Positions 16,523 to 24,893 of a DNA stretch of 64,000 bases are shown here, piece by piece; within the stretch, counting starts at the first letter, position 1, and every line of letters starts with the position of its first letter. The notes under the pieces were generated by a model. It did no database searches and was not told the DNA's origin. It saw only the letters and a list, made by a program, of their open reading frames with translations. The position numbers and the translations under genes were made by a program. The DNA is taken from contig JAPHSY010000013.1 of the NCBI GenBank assembly GCA_026196495.1, positions 41,560-105,559 on the forward strand. Direction: 5' to 3'. Origin of the DNA: Magnetovibrio sp. Its GTDB lineage: Bacteria; Pseudomonadota; Alphaproteobacteria; Rhodospirillales; Magnetovibrionaceae.

Positions 16523-17311
16523 TTAATCTTCAGACTGATCCTTTGCCTTTTGTGCAAAAGATGCTTCTGACTGAGCAAACATTTCTGGATCTACCAGTTT
16601 GTAAGAGTCTGCAATATCCATATCAAACATGGCTTTGAAATCCTCATCGCCGAGAATTTCTCGTGCTTTGAGGGTGAATTCTGTAATTTTAGCGTTGATT
16701 GCGTCTGCCCCTGCGTTTGAATTTTCAGTGAACAATTCGCGTCCCATATTCTGGATAGATTGCTGGAACTCGTGACGCAGAGTGTTTAAGGCATCAATCT
16801 TTTCAGGCGTTGCTCGCTGCCCGAGTATTGAAACCATTGCAGATTTGAGATCATCCATAATGCCGACCTGTTTTGTGCTCGTACATGTCGCAATTTTTTG
16901 GTTCCAAGCCGCATCCTGACGACCATAAGTCCCATACAAAAAACTGCTGAGACGGTAACCGTGTGCCTTGGAAACGGTTATTTTGCTATCCGTTGAGTAT
17001 AGCACTTGATTGGCAAGTTGATGGCATACTCCATCAATCGCATAACGAAAAATAGTGCCGTGTGCGTTTGCATCATTCGGTGTGACAAGGCATGAAGCGA
17101 GCGTAAAGTCTGCACCATCATCGCCGATCCCACGATAGTCGTCATCGTGGAAACTACCCCAGCAAAACCAATAGTTTTTATTTGCAGCCATGACGGCCTG
17201 GATATCTGCATATTGTGATGCAGGTTGATAATCTGTCACCCATGTGTGATCGAGCTTGGGGTCAATATCCAAAGGTCGAGCCCAGGCATACAAAGTAGTA
17301 TTTGAGGTCAT
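16523..17311 (-). CDS. Unknown Cys/His-containing protein
   Basis: A 262-residue, apparently cytoplasmic protein with no signal peptide or membrane segment; I do not recognise the family. The N-terminal half (1-145) is rich in aromatic residues and has suggestive positions: His22, WFCWGSFH (Cys50, His55), Cys74, NAHGTIF (His84) and DGVCHQLAN (Cys96, His97). Cys96 at the start of a likely helix could be a nucleophile, as in papain- or NlpC-like folds, or the set could bind metal. A YLSSFLYGTYG-like segment follows. The C-terminal half (150-255) looks helical and charged. Base composition appears lower in GC than its neighbours. It stands alone between convergent rnhA and a peroxiredoxin gene. 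Confidence 0.65.
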   Translation of the reverse strand: MTSNTTLYAWARPLDIDPKLDHTWVTDYQPASQYADIQAVMAANKNYWFCWGSFHDDDYRGIGDDGADFTLASCLVTPNDANAHGTIFRYAIDGVCHQLANQVLYSTDSKITVSKAHGYRLSSFLYGTYGRQDAAWNQKIATCTSTKQVGIMDDLKSAMVSILGQRATPEKIDALNTLRHEFQQSIQNMGRELFTENSNAGADAINAKITEFTLKAREILGDEDFKAMFDMDIADSYKLVDPEMFAQSEASFAQKAKDQSED

Positions 17312-17384
17312 AAGGCACCCTTTCTTACATCAAATGATAGAATGCAAGTGTAGGCACAATAACTTATGGTTGTAAACGCATCTC

Positions 17385-17867
17385 TTAAAGTTTTGAAAGT
17401 TGTGCCGCTGCACTAGATACTTCGAACGCCCCAGGGGCTTCTTGATCAATGGATTGGACCACGCCGTCTTTGACGACCATGGCGAAGCGATCATTGCGCA
17501 GGCCCAGGCCTTTGCCATGAAGGTCCAGCTCCAATCCCATCTTTTTGGTCAGCTCGGCGTCGCCGTCGGAAATCATTCGTACTTCACCGTTGACGCCTTG
17601 AACTTTGCCCCATGCCCCCATGACGAAGGCATCGTTGGTGGAAAAGCACACGATCTCGTCCACACCTTTGGCTTTGATTTGACTGGCTAAATCCATGTAG
17701 CCGGGTAAATGTTGGGCAGAACAGGTTGGTGTGAAGGCACCGGGGATGCCAAACAGAACCACAGTTTTGCCACCAAACAGTTCTGTGGTGCTCATCCCAC
17801 CTGGGCCGTCGGTGCCCATTTCATAGAGGGTTGCTTCGGGGATTTTATCGCCGGGTTGAATGGTCAT
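17385..17867 (-). CDS. Peroxiredoxin, Prx5 subfamily
   Basis: Thiol peroxidase of 160 residues reducing hydrogen peroxide and organic peroxides. The peroxidatic Cys lies in PGAFTPTCSAQHLPGY near residue 49, with the Prx5-type pattern PxxxTxxC. No clear resolving Cys is seen, since the only other Cys is in EIVCFSTND near 74, so it may act as a 1-Cys enzyme using glutathione or glutaredoxin. It lies 83 bases downstream of the DsbD-like gene on the same strand, so a shared redox role is possible. The start has GGAGCGT upstream. Confidence 0.92.
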   Translation of the reverse strand: MTIQPGDKIPEATLYEMGTDGPGGMSTTELFGGKTVVLFGIPGAFTPTCSAQHLPGYMDLASQIKAKGVDEIVCFSTNDAFVMGAWGKVQGVNGEVRMISDGDAELTKKMGLELDLHGKGLGLRNDRFAMVVKDGVVQSIDQEAPGAFEVSSAAAQLSKL

Positions 17868-17950
17868 GGGGGACGCTCCTCATGGATAGTGAATGCACAA
17901 ATGCTTTGCCCCTTAGGTTGGGTCAAGGTTTTGGCATTGCAATGTAATTT

Positions 17951-20140
17951 TCAATGGGGCTGTTGCGTAATTGATCGTGCTTTGCCCACGGCCATGGCAC
18001 CGCTTCCGGCGGTATCCAAGGCTTTCAGCACTTCTGACTGGCTTAACAATTCCGGCAATGCAATCCCGTCCGGGGCACCTGGGCCATAGACCGCATTGAA
18101 CGGAATGCCGTATCGGCCGAAGGACGACAGGTATTGCGTGATGATGGAGCTGGGGCGCGTCCAATCGGCCTGCATGGCAATGGTGCCAGAACTGGATAGG
18201 CGTTGATAGACAACCTCATTACCAATGACGACGGCTTTGTTGACCTGACAGGTGATGCACCATTCGGCGGTGACATCGACAAACACAACCTTGCCAGCTT
18301 TGACATGTTCACGCAGGGCTTTTTGATCAAAGGGTGTCCACAAACCTTCTAGCTTGGGGGTAGCCGCACGTTCACTGCGGCCGTTGGCAACGGTGTCGGG
18401 CACGGCAAAGGCTAAGACCGATAAAATTGCGACAGCGCCCCAATCCAAACGTCCATACCTACGGTGGAGGCGTTTGTGCACATAGATCATGGTCGCGATC
18501 ACCACCATAATGGAACCAATCAAAATGGCGGCGTATTGGCTGACCTGAATGGCGAGGATGCTCACCAACCAAACGCCGGTACCTGCTAGGGCAAAACCTA
18601 AAATACGGCGCAGGATGACCATCCATTTTCCGGGCTTGGGCATTTTGGTGGCGAAACTTGGGCGCAATGCTACCAATAAATATGGGAGTGCCAAGCCCAC
18701 ACCAAGTGCGGCAAAGATTGCCATGATTTCAAAGGTGCCACGCGCCAAGGCAAAGCCTACTGCGGTGCCCAAGAATGGTGCCGAACAGGGTGTGGCCAGC
18801 AAAGTCGCCAAAGCGCCGGTCATGAAGTGCCCGCCAAGGCCGTGCACATGGGTGGTGCTCTCACCAATTTCGCTGACGCTGGATGGCAAATGGACTTCGA
18901 AAAAGCCCCATAGATTACAGGCAAACAAGGTTACCACCAAAGCCATGGCAACCAAGAACCAGGGGTGTTGGAACTGAATGCCCCAACCGATGGCTAGGCC
19001 GGCATTTTTTAAAACGACCAGTGCCAAGGCCAGGACCAAGAAAGATGAAATGATGCCTGCTGCGCTGGCCAGGAAACTCATCCGTACGGTGCGGGTGTCA
19101 CTGCCACCGTGGCCGACAACGCCCAATAGCTTGATGGACAAAACCGGCAGCACGCAGGGCATCAGGTTCAAGATCACGCCACCCAACACGGCCAAGGCCA
19201 GCATGACCAACATGGACGGGCCAGCCGGAACGCCAGAGGATTGGGTTTCGACCAAGGCTTTCATATCGGCTGTAAGTAAAACCGGGGTTTTGTTGAATTC
19301 GGCACCGCGCGGATGATCGGCCAATGTGATGGTGATGGGGGCTTGGTCCAAAGTGGCTTTGGCGTACTTCAGGCCTGACACGCCAATTTCCATCAGTGCG
19401 CGTTTCCCGTCCGAACTGATAGACACTTTGGGTTTTTCAAAGGCTAAGCCTTCTGGTCCTTCGATGTAGGCATCGGGGCTTTGGAACGGGGATTGAGAAG
19501 ATGCGCTGAGATACAATGTGGCTAGATTGGTGGGGTCTGTCTTGTCAGCACGAAATTGGATATTGTCGATGCGTAGCCCTAAATTTTCGCCTTTGGTTGG
19601 TACGGTACTTTGAAAGCGATTGATCAGGTGGGCTTCTTCGGAAGGTGTTGCAGGTCCCGCAGGCAGGGAAAAGGCAAGTTCGGTATCATAGGGGATGCAA
19701 ATTTCGGCGCACGCCAAATAGCTGATTTGGGCATTTAAGGCCAAAGCATCGCCAGCCTTGTCCATTATAACCTTGAGTGGCAAAACCACTTCATTCGTGT
19801 AGCCCAAGGTTTCAAAACCCAGGATGGAAAACCGTTCTGGCAGCGGCCATGATATTTCGGTGCTTTGCACATTGTAAGAGCCATCTTGTCCAACAGATGG
19901 TGGGAAGCCGGCGTCCCCGGGGGAGCGCCAATAGATCTTCCAATGATCGTTGAGCTTGAAATGAAGCCCTAAGGTCAGGGTGTCGGTATCGCCTGTTCCG
20001 TTGGTTTGGCTGATGATGCGCAATTGAGTGTGATCAGTTTTTGCCCAATCGCTGGCGGCACCATAACTAACCCCTGAAGATAGAGTGAGGGTGCAAATAA
20101 ACAAAATAAATGAACGTGTTACGGAGAGCATTTTTACCAT
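17951..20140 (-). CDS. DsbD/ScsB-like thiol:disulfide interchange protein
   Basis: A 729-residue membrane protein that should carry reducing power from the cytoplasm to periplasmic thiol proteins. A signal peptide (1-28) leads to an N-terminal periplasmic domain whose LACAEICIPYD gives the reactive Cys pair near 145. The central membrane domain of about eight helices contains NLMPCVLPVLSIK near 330 and TPCSAPFLGTAVGF near 455, the two transmembrane Cys. The C-terminal thioredoxin domain has VTAEWCITCQVNK near 635. This is the ScsB-like branch rather than classical DsbD, judged from the large N-terminal domain. It is divergent from yqgE/algH and followed by a peroxiredoxin. Confidence 0.9.
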   Translation of the reverse strand: MVKMLSVTRSFILFICTLTLSSGVSYGAASDWAKTDHTQLRIISQTNGTGDTDTLTLGLHFKLNDHWKIYWRSPGDAGFPPSVGQDGSYNVQSTEISWPLPERFSILGFETLGYTNEVVLPLKVIMDKAGDALALNAQISYLACAEICIPYDTELAFSLPAGPATPSEEAHLINRFQSTVPTKGENLGLRIDNIQFRADKTDPTNLATLYLSASSQSPFQSPDAYIEGPEGLAFEKPKVSISSDGKRALMEIGVSGLKYAKATLDQAPITITLADHPRGAEFNKTPVLLTADMKALVETQSSGVPAGPSMLVMLALAVLGGVILNLMPCVLPVLSIKLLGVVGHGGSDTRTVRMSFLASAAGIISSFLVLALALVVLKNAGLAIGWGIQFQHPWFLVAMALVVTLFACNLWGFFEVHLPSSVSEIGESTTHVHGLGGHFMTGALATLLATPCSAPFLGTAVGFALARGTFEIMAIFAALGVGLALPYLLVALRPSFATKMPKPGKWMVILRRILGFALAGTGVWLVSILAIQVSQYAAILIGSIMVVIATMIYVHKRLHRRYGRLDWGAVAILSVLAFAVPDTVANGRSERAATPKLEGLWTPFDQKALREHVKAGKVVFVDVTAEWCITCQVNKAVVIGNEVVYQRLSSSGTIAMQADWTRPSSIITQYLSSFGRYGIPFNAVYGPGAPDGIALPELLSQSEVLKALDTAGSGAMAVGKARSITQQPH

Positions 20141-20237
20141 GGCCCAGAGTTTATCGTTATTTTTCCCTAAGTTAAGCCCAGATCATGGCCGATTTTAGGC
20201 ACATCACAATAACTTGAGTCCAGATAAAGCAGTAACG

Positions 20238-20265
20238 TTGAGCGAAAATGCTTATATGTCATAAT
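20238..20265 (+). promoter_or_regulatory. Candidate sigma-70 promoter of yqgE
   Basis: TTGAGC, 16 bases, CATAAT, about 40 bases upstream of the yqgE start. Match is moderate. Confidence 0.4.
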
Positions 20266-20304
20266 AAGATACCACCGTCAGAAAGGAATTGAAGGGGTGT
20301 CGCT

Positions 20305-20880
20305 ATGACCTTAGAAATTGAAGAAGATCCCTATTTAGCTGGGCAGTTATTGTTGGCTATGCCGGGAATGGAAGACGAGCGATTCTCAAAAACCGTAATT
20401 TATGTTTGTGCTCACAATGGTGATGGGGCCATGGGATTGGTGATTAATCAGCCAATTGCAGATTTGAGCTTCAATGATTTGTTGGAACAACTCAATCTGG
20501 CTCAAACGGCGCACTCTCAAAAGATCTCGGTTCAATCTGGTGGGCCTGTGGAACAAGGTCGAGGTTTTGTTTTGCACGGTCCAGACTATCAGCACGAATC
20601 CACCATGGTGGTGAACAGTCACATGTCTCTAACCGGTACCATTGATATCCTAAAAGACATTGCAGAAGGTCAAGGTCCTAAAGATCATATTCTTGCCCTG
20701 GGCTATGCTGGCTGGGGACCGGGACAGTTGGATAGTGAGATTCTTGCCAACGGCTGGCTTACTGTTGATGCGGATGAGGATATTGTCTTTAACGTCGATG
20801 TCGATAAAAAATGGGAAAGTGCCATGGGCAAATTGGGCATCGATCTGAGCCTATTGTCCGAAGATGCTGGCCACGCATGA
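20305..20880 (+). CDS. YqgE/AlgH family protein
   Basis: A 191-residue member of the UPF0301 (YqgE/AlgH) family. Typical motifs: GQLLLAMPGMEDERF near the N-terminus, MGLVINQP near 43, VQSGGPVEQGRGFVLH near 77, and LGYAGWGPGQLDSEI near 133. The function is poorly defined; AlgH was named from alginate regulation in Pseudomonas. ATG 20305 follows a GAAGGGG site. It ends at a terminator shared with the convergent Gly/Tyr-rich gene. Confidence 0.93.
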   Translation: MTLEIEEDPYLAGQLLLAMPGMEDERFSKTVIYVCAHNGDGAMGLVINQPIADLSFNDLLEQLNLAQTAHSQKISVQSGGPVEQGRGFVLHGPDYQHESTMVVNSHMSLTGTIDILKDIAEGQGPKDHILALGYAGWGPGQLDSEILANGWLTVDADEDIVFNVDVDKKWESAMGKLGIDLSLLSEDAGHA

Positions 20881-20901
20881 GGCCTTTCTTTTCAGAAACA
20901 A

Positions 20902-20929
20902 AAAACCCGCTCCGATTGGGGCGGGTTTT
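20902..20929. terminator. Bidirectional terminator after yqgE
   Basis: AAAACCCGCTCC / GGGGCGGGTTTT with GATT loop; symmetrical A and T tracts serve both convergent genes. Confidence 0.85.
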
Positions 20930-20947
20930 GGTTTTATGTGTGACAAA

Positions 20948-21280
20948 TCACTTTGTGCTGGTTTGCGGAGCCGCTTGGGCTGGTGCTTGTGGCTGGACTG
21001 CATATGGATAGGCATAAGGCGTATATCCATAAGGCTGATAACCATAACCGCCACCATAGGGATAACCATATCCACCGTATGGGTAGCCATAGCCACCATA
21101 GGGATAGCCATAACCACCGTATGGGTAGCCGTAACCGCCCCATGGGCCATTGTTCCAAGGGCCTCCCCAGTTGTTGCCCCAGTTCCAAGGCCAAGTCCAG
21201 GCTTTGGCATCATTGGGAACAGCCGTTAGTGCAAACATCGCAACGATTGCAAATGCCAGAAATCCAGTCAATTTTTTCAT
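20948..21280 (-). CDS. Secreted Gly/Tyr-rich repeat protein, sulfur-globule-like
   Basis: A 110-residue exported protein. The signal peptide runs to about residue 27 (cleavage near DAKA-WT). The mature protein is Trp/Asn/Gly-rich (WTWPWNWGNNWGGPW), followed by four exact GGYGYPY repeats at 48-75, then a degenerate YQPYGYTPYAYPY part and a Pro/Gln/Ala tail. Composition and repeats resemble sulfur globule envelope proteins (Sgp) of purple sulfur bacteria and other Gly-Tyr structural proteins; no cysteine is present. A TATAAT lies at 21381-21376 with a poor -35. Other options are an adhesive or cell-surface structural protein. It relates in composition to the proteins at 56835 and 58175. Confidence 0.75.
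   Translation of the reverse strand: MKKLTGFLAFAIVAMFALTAVPNDAKAWTWPWNWGNNWGGPWNNGPWGGYGYPYGGYGYPYGGYGYPYGGYGYPYGGGYGYQPYGYTPYAYPYAVQPQAPAQAAPQTSTK
21056..21139 (-). repeat. Four tandem 21-base coding repeats
   Basis: Each unit encodes GGYGYPY. Third-base differences between units show age or selection on protein rather than recent duplication. Confidence 0.85.
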
Positions 21281-21419
21281 GTATCTAGTCCCTCCCTATG
21301 TGGCCCCAAAGTGCTGAAAAAGGGGCGATGAACATCGGTTAAAACATGGGTGTGGGATACCCATTCGTATTTAAAATTATACATTAGTAATAGTGAATAT
21401 AAAACCCTGATAATTGTTT

Positions 21420-22460
21420 TTAGTACCGCTTGGGTGCTTTTACCTTATCGACTTTTGGGTTGTAGCCCATATTGCCGAAATAGAGTGCTGCACCAGGATG
21501 GAGTGGGGCAGCGTGTTTGGTTCTGACCATTTCGTCTGGTTTTAAGTTAAAAAACGCACTGTGTTGAAAACGAAAATCGATAAAATCGTCAAAGATTGAT
21601 TGAACAACCGTTTTGACGATCTTGTCCGGTATTTGTGATGTTGCGACCAATGTTGCTTTGATGCCGAATGTGGGTATGGCGCTGGTTGTTCCTTTGTACG
21701 CTCCGGCAGGAATACGTGTACGTACGTAGTATGGATATTTTTCCACCAAAGTTTTTATAGTTGCATCATAAGCTTGCACCACTTCCACATCACAGTGTTC
21801 AGCGGTTGCTTTGATGCTGTGATTGGGGTGGCCTGCTGTAAACACAAATGCATCGATTTTATTCGCGCATAAGGCTTTTCCCTGCTGGTCGGAAGTTAGT
21901 TCGGTTGCCCGCTCAAAATCAGACTTTTTCCAGCGTTTTATCGCCATGACCAGGTCCATATCGGCGCGCTGTCCTGATCCAGGGTTGCCAATATTGACTC
22001 GTTTGCCTTTTAAGTCATTTAACCTTTTGATGCCTGACCCGACGCGCGCTACGACGGTAAATGATTCCGCAAAAAGAGAGAGAACCGCACGCAAATCTTG
22101 ATCTGGTCCGTATTGTTTAAAAGGGCCATAGCCCCTTACTGCGTAAAACTGGATGTCTGACTGGACAATGCCAAAATCAATCGTACCAGACTGAAGCATG
22201 CTTATGTTTTCAATGGAGCCGTTCGTTGGAATAACAGAACAGCGAACGTTGTGTCTTATCGTGTTTTTATTCACGGACTTGCAAATGGCTTCACCTGTTG
22301 GAAAATAGACGCCCGCATGACCACCTGTGCCAATGGTTATGTCGACAATTGGGTCTTGGGAAAATGCTTGATTAGAAAAAATAGAAAATGTTAAAGCCCC
22401 AGTCCAAATTGCCATGCGTGCTGCAATTTGTTTACCACATAGGCGCTCAATCTTAACCAT
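21420..22460 (-). CDS. TAXI family TRAP transporter solute-binding protein (orphan)
   Basis: A 346-residue periplasmic binding protein of the TAXI type. Signal peptide 1-34 (cleavage near FSQ-DP), then the hallmark DITIGTGGHAGVYFPTGEAICKSVN and later LKGKRVNIGNPGSGQRADMDLV. The ligand is unknown; characterised TAXI proteins bind C4- or C5-dicarboxylates and glutamate. No TRAP membrane subunit is encoded in the window. The gene lies 167 bases downstream of a histidine kinase with its own periplasmic domain, so a sensory rather than transport role is possible. Base composition is lower in GC than the flanks. Confidence 0.9.
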   Translation of the reverse strand: MVKIERLCGKQIAARMAIWTGALTFSIFSNQAFSQDPIVDITIGTGGHAGVYFPTGEAICKSVNKNTIRHNVRCSVIPTNGSIENISMLQSGTIDFGIVQSDIQFYAVRGYGPFKQYGPDQDLRAVLSLFAESFTVVARVGSGIKRLNDLKGKRVNIGNPGSGQRADMDLVMAIKRWKKSDFERATELTSDQQGKALCANKIDAFVFTAGHPNHSIKATAEHCDVEVVQAYDATIKTLVEKYPYYVRTRIPAGAYKGTTSAIPTFGIKATLVATSQIPDKIVKTVVQSIFDDFIDFRFQHSAFFNLKPDEMVRTKHAAPLHPGAALYFGNMGYNPKVDKVKAPKRY

Positions 22461-22626
22461 CAGTGCCGTCCTTAAACAAACAGAGATTTTTAGTTATGGG
22501 AACACAGTTTAGATTAGGCTGTGCACCATTCGATTTTTTGCACAATTGATTGTATAGAAAGTCAGAAAATAAACAACAATAACAAGAAGTAATGTGGGGG
22601 GCAGGAATGGTTATGATGTGCGGTAT

Positions 22627-24807
22627 TTATGTGATGACCGTGCGTTCTGATGGGAAGTGAAGTGTAACAGTCGTACCCACATTTTCTTGGCTTTTGATAT
22701 CAAGTTTTCCACCAAACAGCTTCATGAATTTGACACACAAATGTAAACCCAAGCCGGTACCTTCATGACGTCGGGAATGCTTGCCATTTGCTTGACCAAA
22801 TGGAAGCAAGGCTTTGCTAATGCCTGCTTCGTTCATGCCGATGCCTGTATCAGATACACGCATGATGATACTGTGGTCGACATATTCTTCAGCACAAATG
22901 GAAATGGTACCCCCTTTGGGGGTGAACTTGATAGCGTTGGAAAGCAAATTGTTGAGCACCTGGATCAATGCGCGTTCATCTCCGATCATAGATAAGTCTT
23001 TTGGGGAAATATCTTGCTTGAGTTTAAGTTCTGCAGCATCAGCCATTTTCCCAACTTGGCGAAAACAGGTCTCAATGAGTGTTGTGATATCTACTGGTTC
23101 TGAAGTGAGTTCATACTTCCCGGCTTCAATTTTAGAAAGATCGAGAATGTCGTTGATAAGGCTAATCAGCAATGCGCCACTGCCGTGAATGTCATCGGCA
23201 TATTGGGCATAATGTTCATCACCTAAGGGGCCAAAGGCTTTGGTGCGCATCATATCGCTGAACCCCATGATTGCGTTGAGTGGTGTGCGTAAATCATGGC
23301 TCATGGATGCTAGAAATTCTGACTTGGCTTCGTTGGCAACTTCGGCGTCTTCCTTGGCGTGTTTCAGTTCCTGTTCAGCACGCTTGCGCATAATCATTTT
23401 TTCAATGTCGTTGGCTATGGACTGGAGCTGGATAACATCGGAGCTCGTGTATTCTGTTTCTTTATTGCCCACACCGATGACCAGAGAGACGCGCTGCCCA
23501 TCTGAAACGGGAGTGCTCATATGACGGGTGAGGTGAAAATGACCTTCGGGGTATCCGCGTTTGTCCGGTTCGGACTGGTAATCATTGTGTACAACGGGGC
23601 GCATGGTCCGGACCGAGTCAGCCCAAATCCCGGCTTCAGAAATGGGGTAATGTGTGTCGTGTTTGGCGGTGCAGCGTCGGTGAGTTTCTTCGTTCCAAGT
23701 GGAAAGCGTCAACGATTGTTGGTCAGCGTTGACCAAATGAAGGTAGCCGACCAGACTTTTGGTGACTTCAACGGCAATATCGAGAGAGTGCTCTAATATC
23801 TGTGTTTCACTGAGCTGAGAGGCATCTTTGCTGAGTTGCAGCAACAATGCGAGTCTGCGTTCGTTCAACCGAATATCTTCGGTGCGGGCAGCCAATTGGG
23901 CTTCAGCTTTAGCGCGTTGTTTAATTTCACGGCGTAGTGTTGTATTCCAGAAAAAAAACAGAACCACAAAGCTGCCGATAACGCTCAGCATCCACCAAAC
24001 CCAAATGGGGATAACGGTTTTTTCTTCTTGCTTCAAACCAAGCCAGCGATCCAAAGATTGGTAATAAATGCTGGACTTATCTTCGCGCCAGGACTTCAGA
24101 TGCTTGTCGATAGATATCGCAATGTTTTGATTTAGTCCTTTTGGAAGAGCAACTTGAAGGTGAAAAGGACTAAAGACAATTGAGCTACGCGTAACGTCAT
24201 ATTGGGCTTCATGTGAAAAGCCGAAGATGGAATTAACCACTGCGCCATCGACTTTGCCATTATGAACAGCCTGAAGGGCATCTTCGTAGCTGTTCAGGGG
24301 AGAAATTTTACAAGTAACACCAAATTTAGCACAAAGTGTTGCAAATCGCTTGCCCAGCAAACCGCTTTTCATGACAGCAATGGTTTTCCCATTGAGATCA
24401 AGAACATTTTTCGGGGAAAAACTGGGGTGAACATAAAGCTGCCCCCAAACGGAAATGATGGTTTCTTTGGTGAAATCTACGGTTTTAAGGCGTTCTGGCG
24501 TTGCGGCAATACTGGTCATAATATCGAGACGCCCCTCGCGTACAGCCTCTAGGCCTTCTGAAAATGTGCCTTCAACAAAGTCCAGTTGCCAGCCTTCCAG
24601 CCGCGCCACTTCAGTAAGGACGTCGATATAGATGCCGCGGGGTAAGCCGTCTTCATCAATGAAAACTTGAGGGGGGTTTTGATAGATGCCGACCTTAAGT
24701 GACAGCTTATCATCTTGCGCATTTACGCTTGATGCAGCGAACCACACAAGGGCCGATAAAATCAGGCCGTAGAGTTTGAGCCAATTCGTCAAAATGCACC
24801 ACATCAA
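22627..24807 (-). CDS. Sensor histidine kinase with periplasmic SBP3 domain and GAF domain
   Basis: A 726-residue kinase. Signal/anchor segment 1-30, a bacterial extracellular solute-binding family 3 domain at about 35-260 (LKVGIYQNPPQVFIDEDGLP, RLDIMTSIAATPERLKTVDF), a membrane segment at about 272-292, a GAF domain at about 325-465, HisKA with FLASMSHDLRTPLNAIMGFS near 505, and a HATPase domain (NLLSNAIKFTPKGG, DTGIGM, GTGLGLHLC) to the end. It phosphorylates itself in response to a small periplasmic ligand, by domain logic. No response regulator or receiver domain is present nearby. The TAXI gene follows on the same strand. Confidence 0.92.
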   Translation of the reverse strand: MMWCILTNWLKLYGLILSALVWFAASSVNAQDDKLSLKVGIYQNPPQVFIDEDGLPRGIYIDVLTEVARLEGWQLDFVEGTFSEGLEAVREGRLDIMTSIAATPERLKTVDFTKETIISVWGQLYVHPSFSPKNVLDLNGKTIAVMKSGLLGKRFATLCAKFGVTCKISPLNSYEDALQAVHNGKVDGAVVNSIFGFSHEAQYDVTRSSIVFSPFHLQVALPKGLNQNIAISIDKHLKSWREDKSSIYYQSLDRWLGLKQEEKTVIPIWVWWMLSVIGSFVVLFFFWNTTLRREIKQRAKAEAQLAARTEDIRLNERRLALLLQLSKDASQLSETQILEHSLDIAVEVTKSLVGYLHLVNADQQSLTLSTWNEETHRRCTAKHDTHYPISEAGIWADSVRTMRPVVHNDYQSEPDKRGYPEGHFHLTRHMSTPVSDGQRVSLVIGVGNKETEYTSSDVIQLQSIANDIEKMIMRKRAEQELKHAKEDAEVANEAKSEFLASMSHDLRTPLNAIMGFSDMMRTKAFGPLGDEHYAQYADDIHGSGALLISLINDILDLSKIEAGKYELTSEPVDITTLIETCFRQVGKMADAAELKLKQDISPKDLSMIGDERALIQVLNNLLSNAIKFTPKGGTISICAEEYVDHSIIMRVSDTGIGMNEAGISKALLPFGQANGKHSRRHEGTGLGLHLCVKFMKLFGGKLDIKSQENVGTTVTLHFPSERTVIT

Positions 24808-24893
24808 TACGTATACGGATAATACCTCAGCCTCTCATTACCATACCTTGCGGTTATATGAGAAGGGCGGAATACTCGTATCTACGGCGGTTC

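Noticed and set aside
21056..21139. Regular short repeats that might suggest a CRISPR or satellite
   Set aside because: The repeats are 21 bases, contiguous and in frame, encoding GGYGYPY; there are no spacers.
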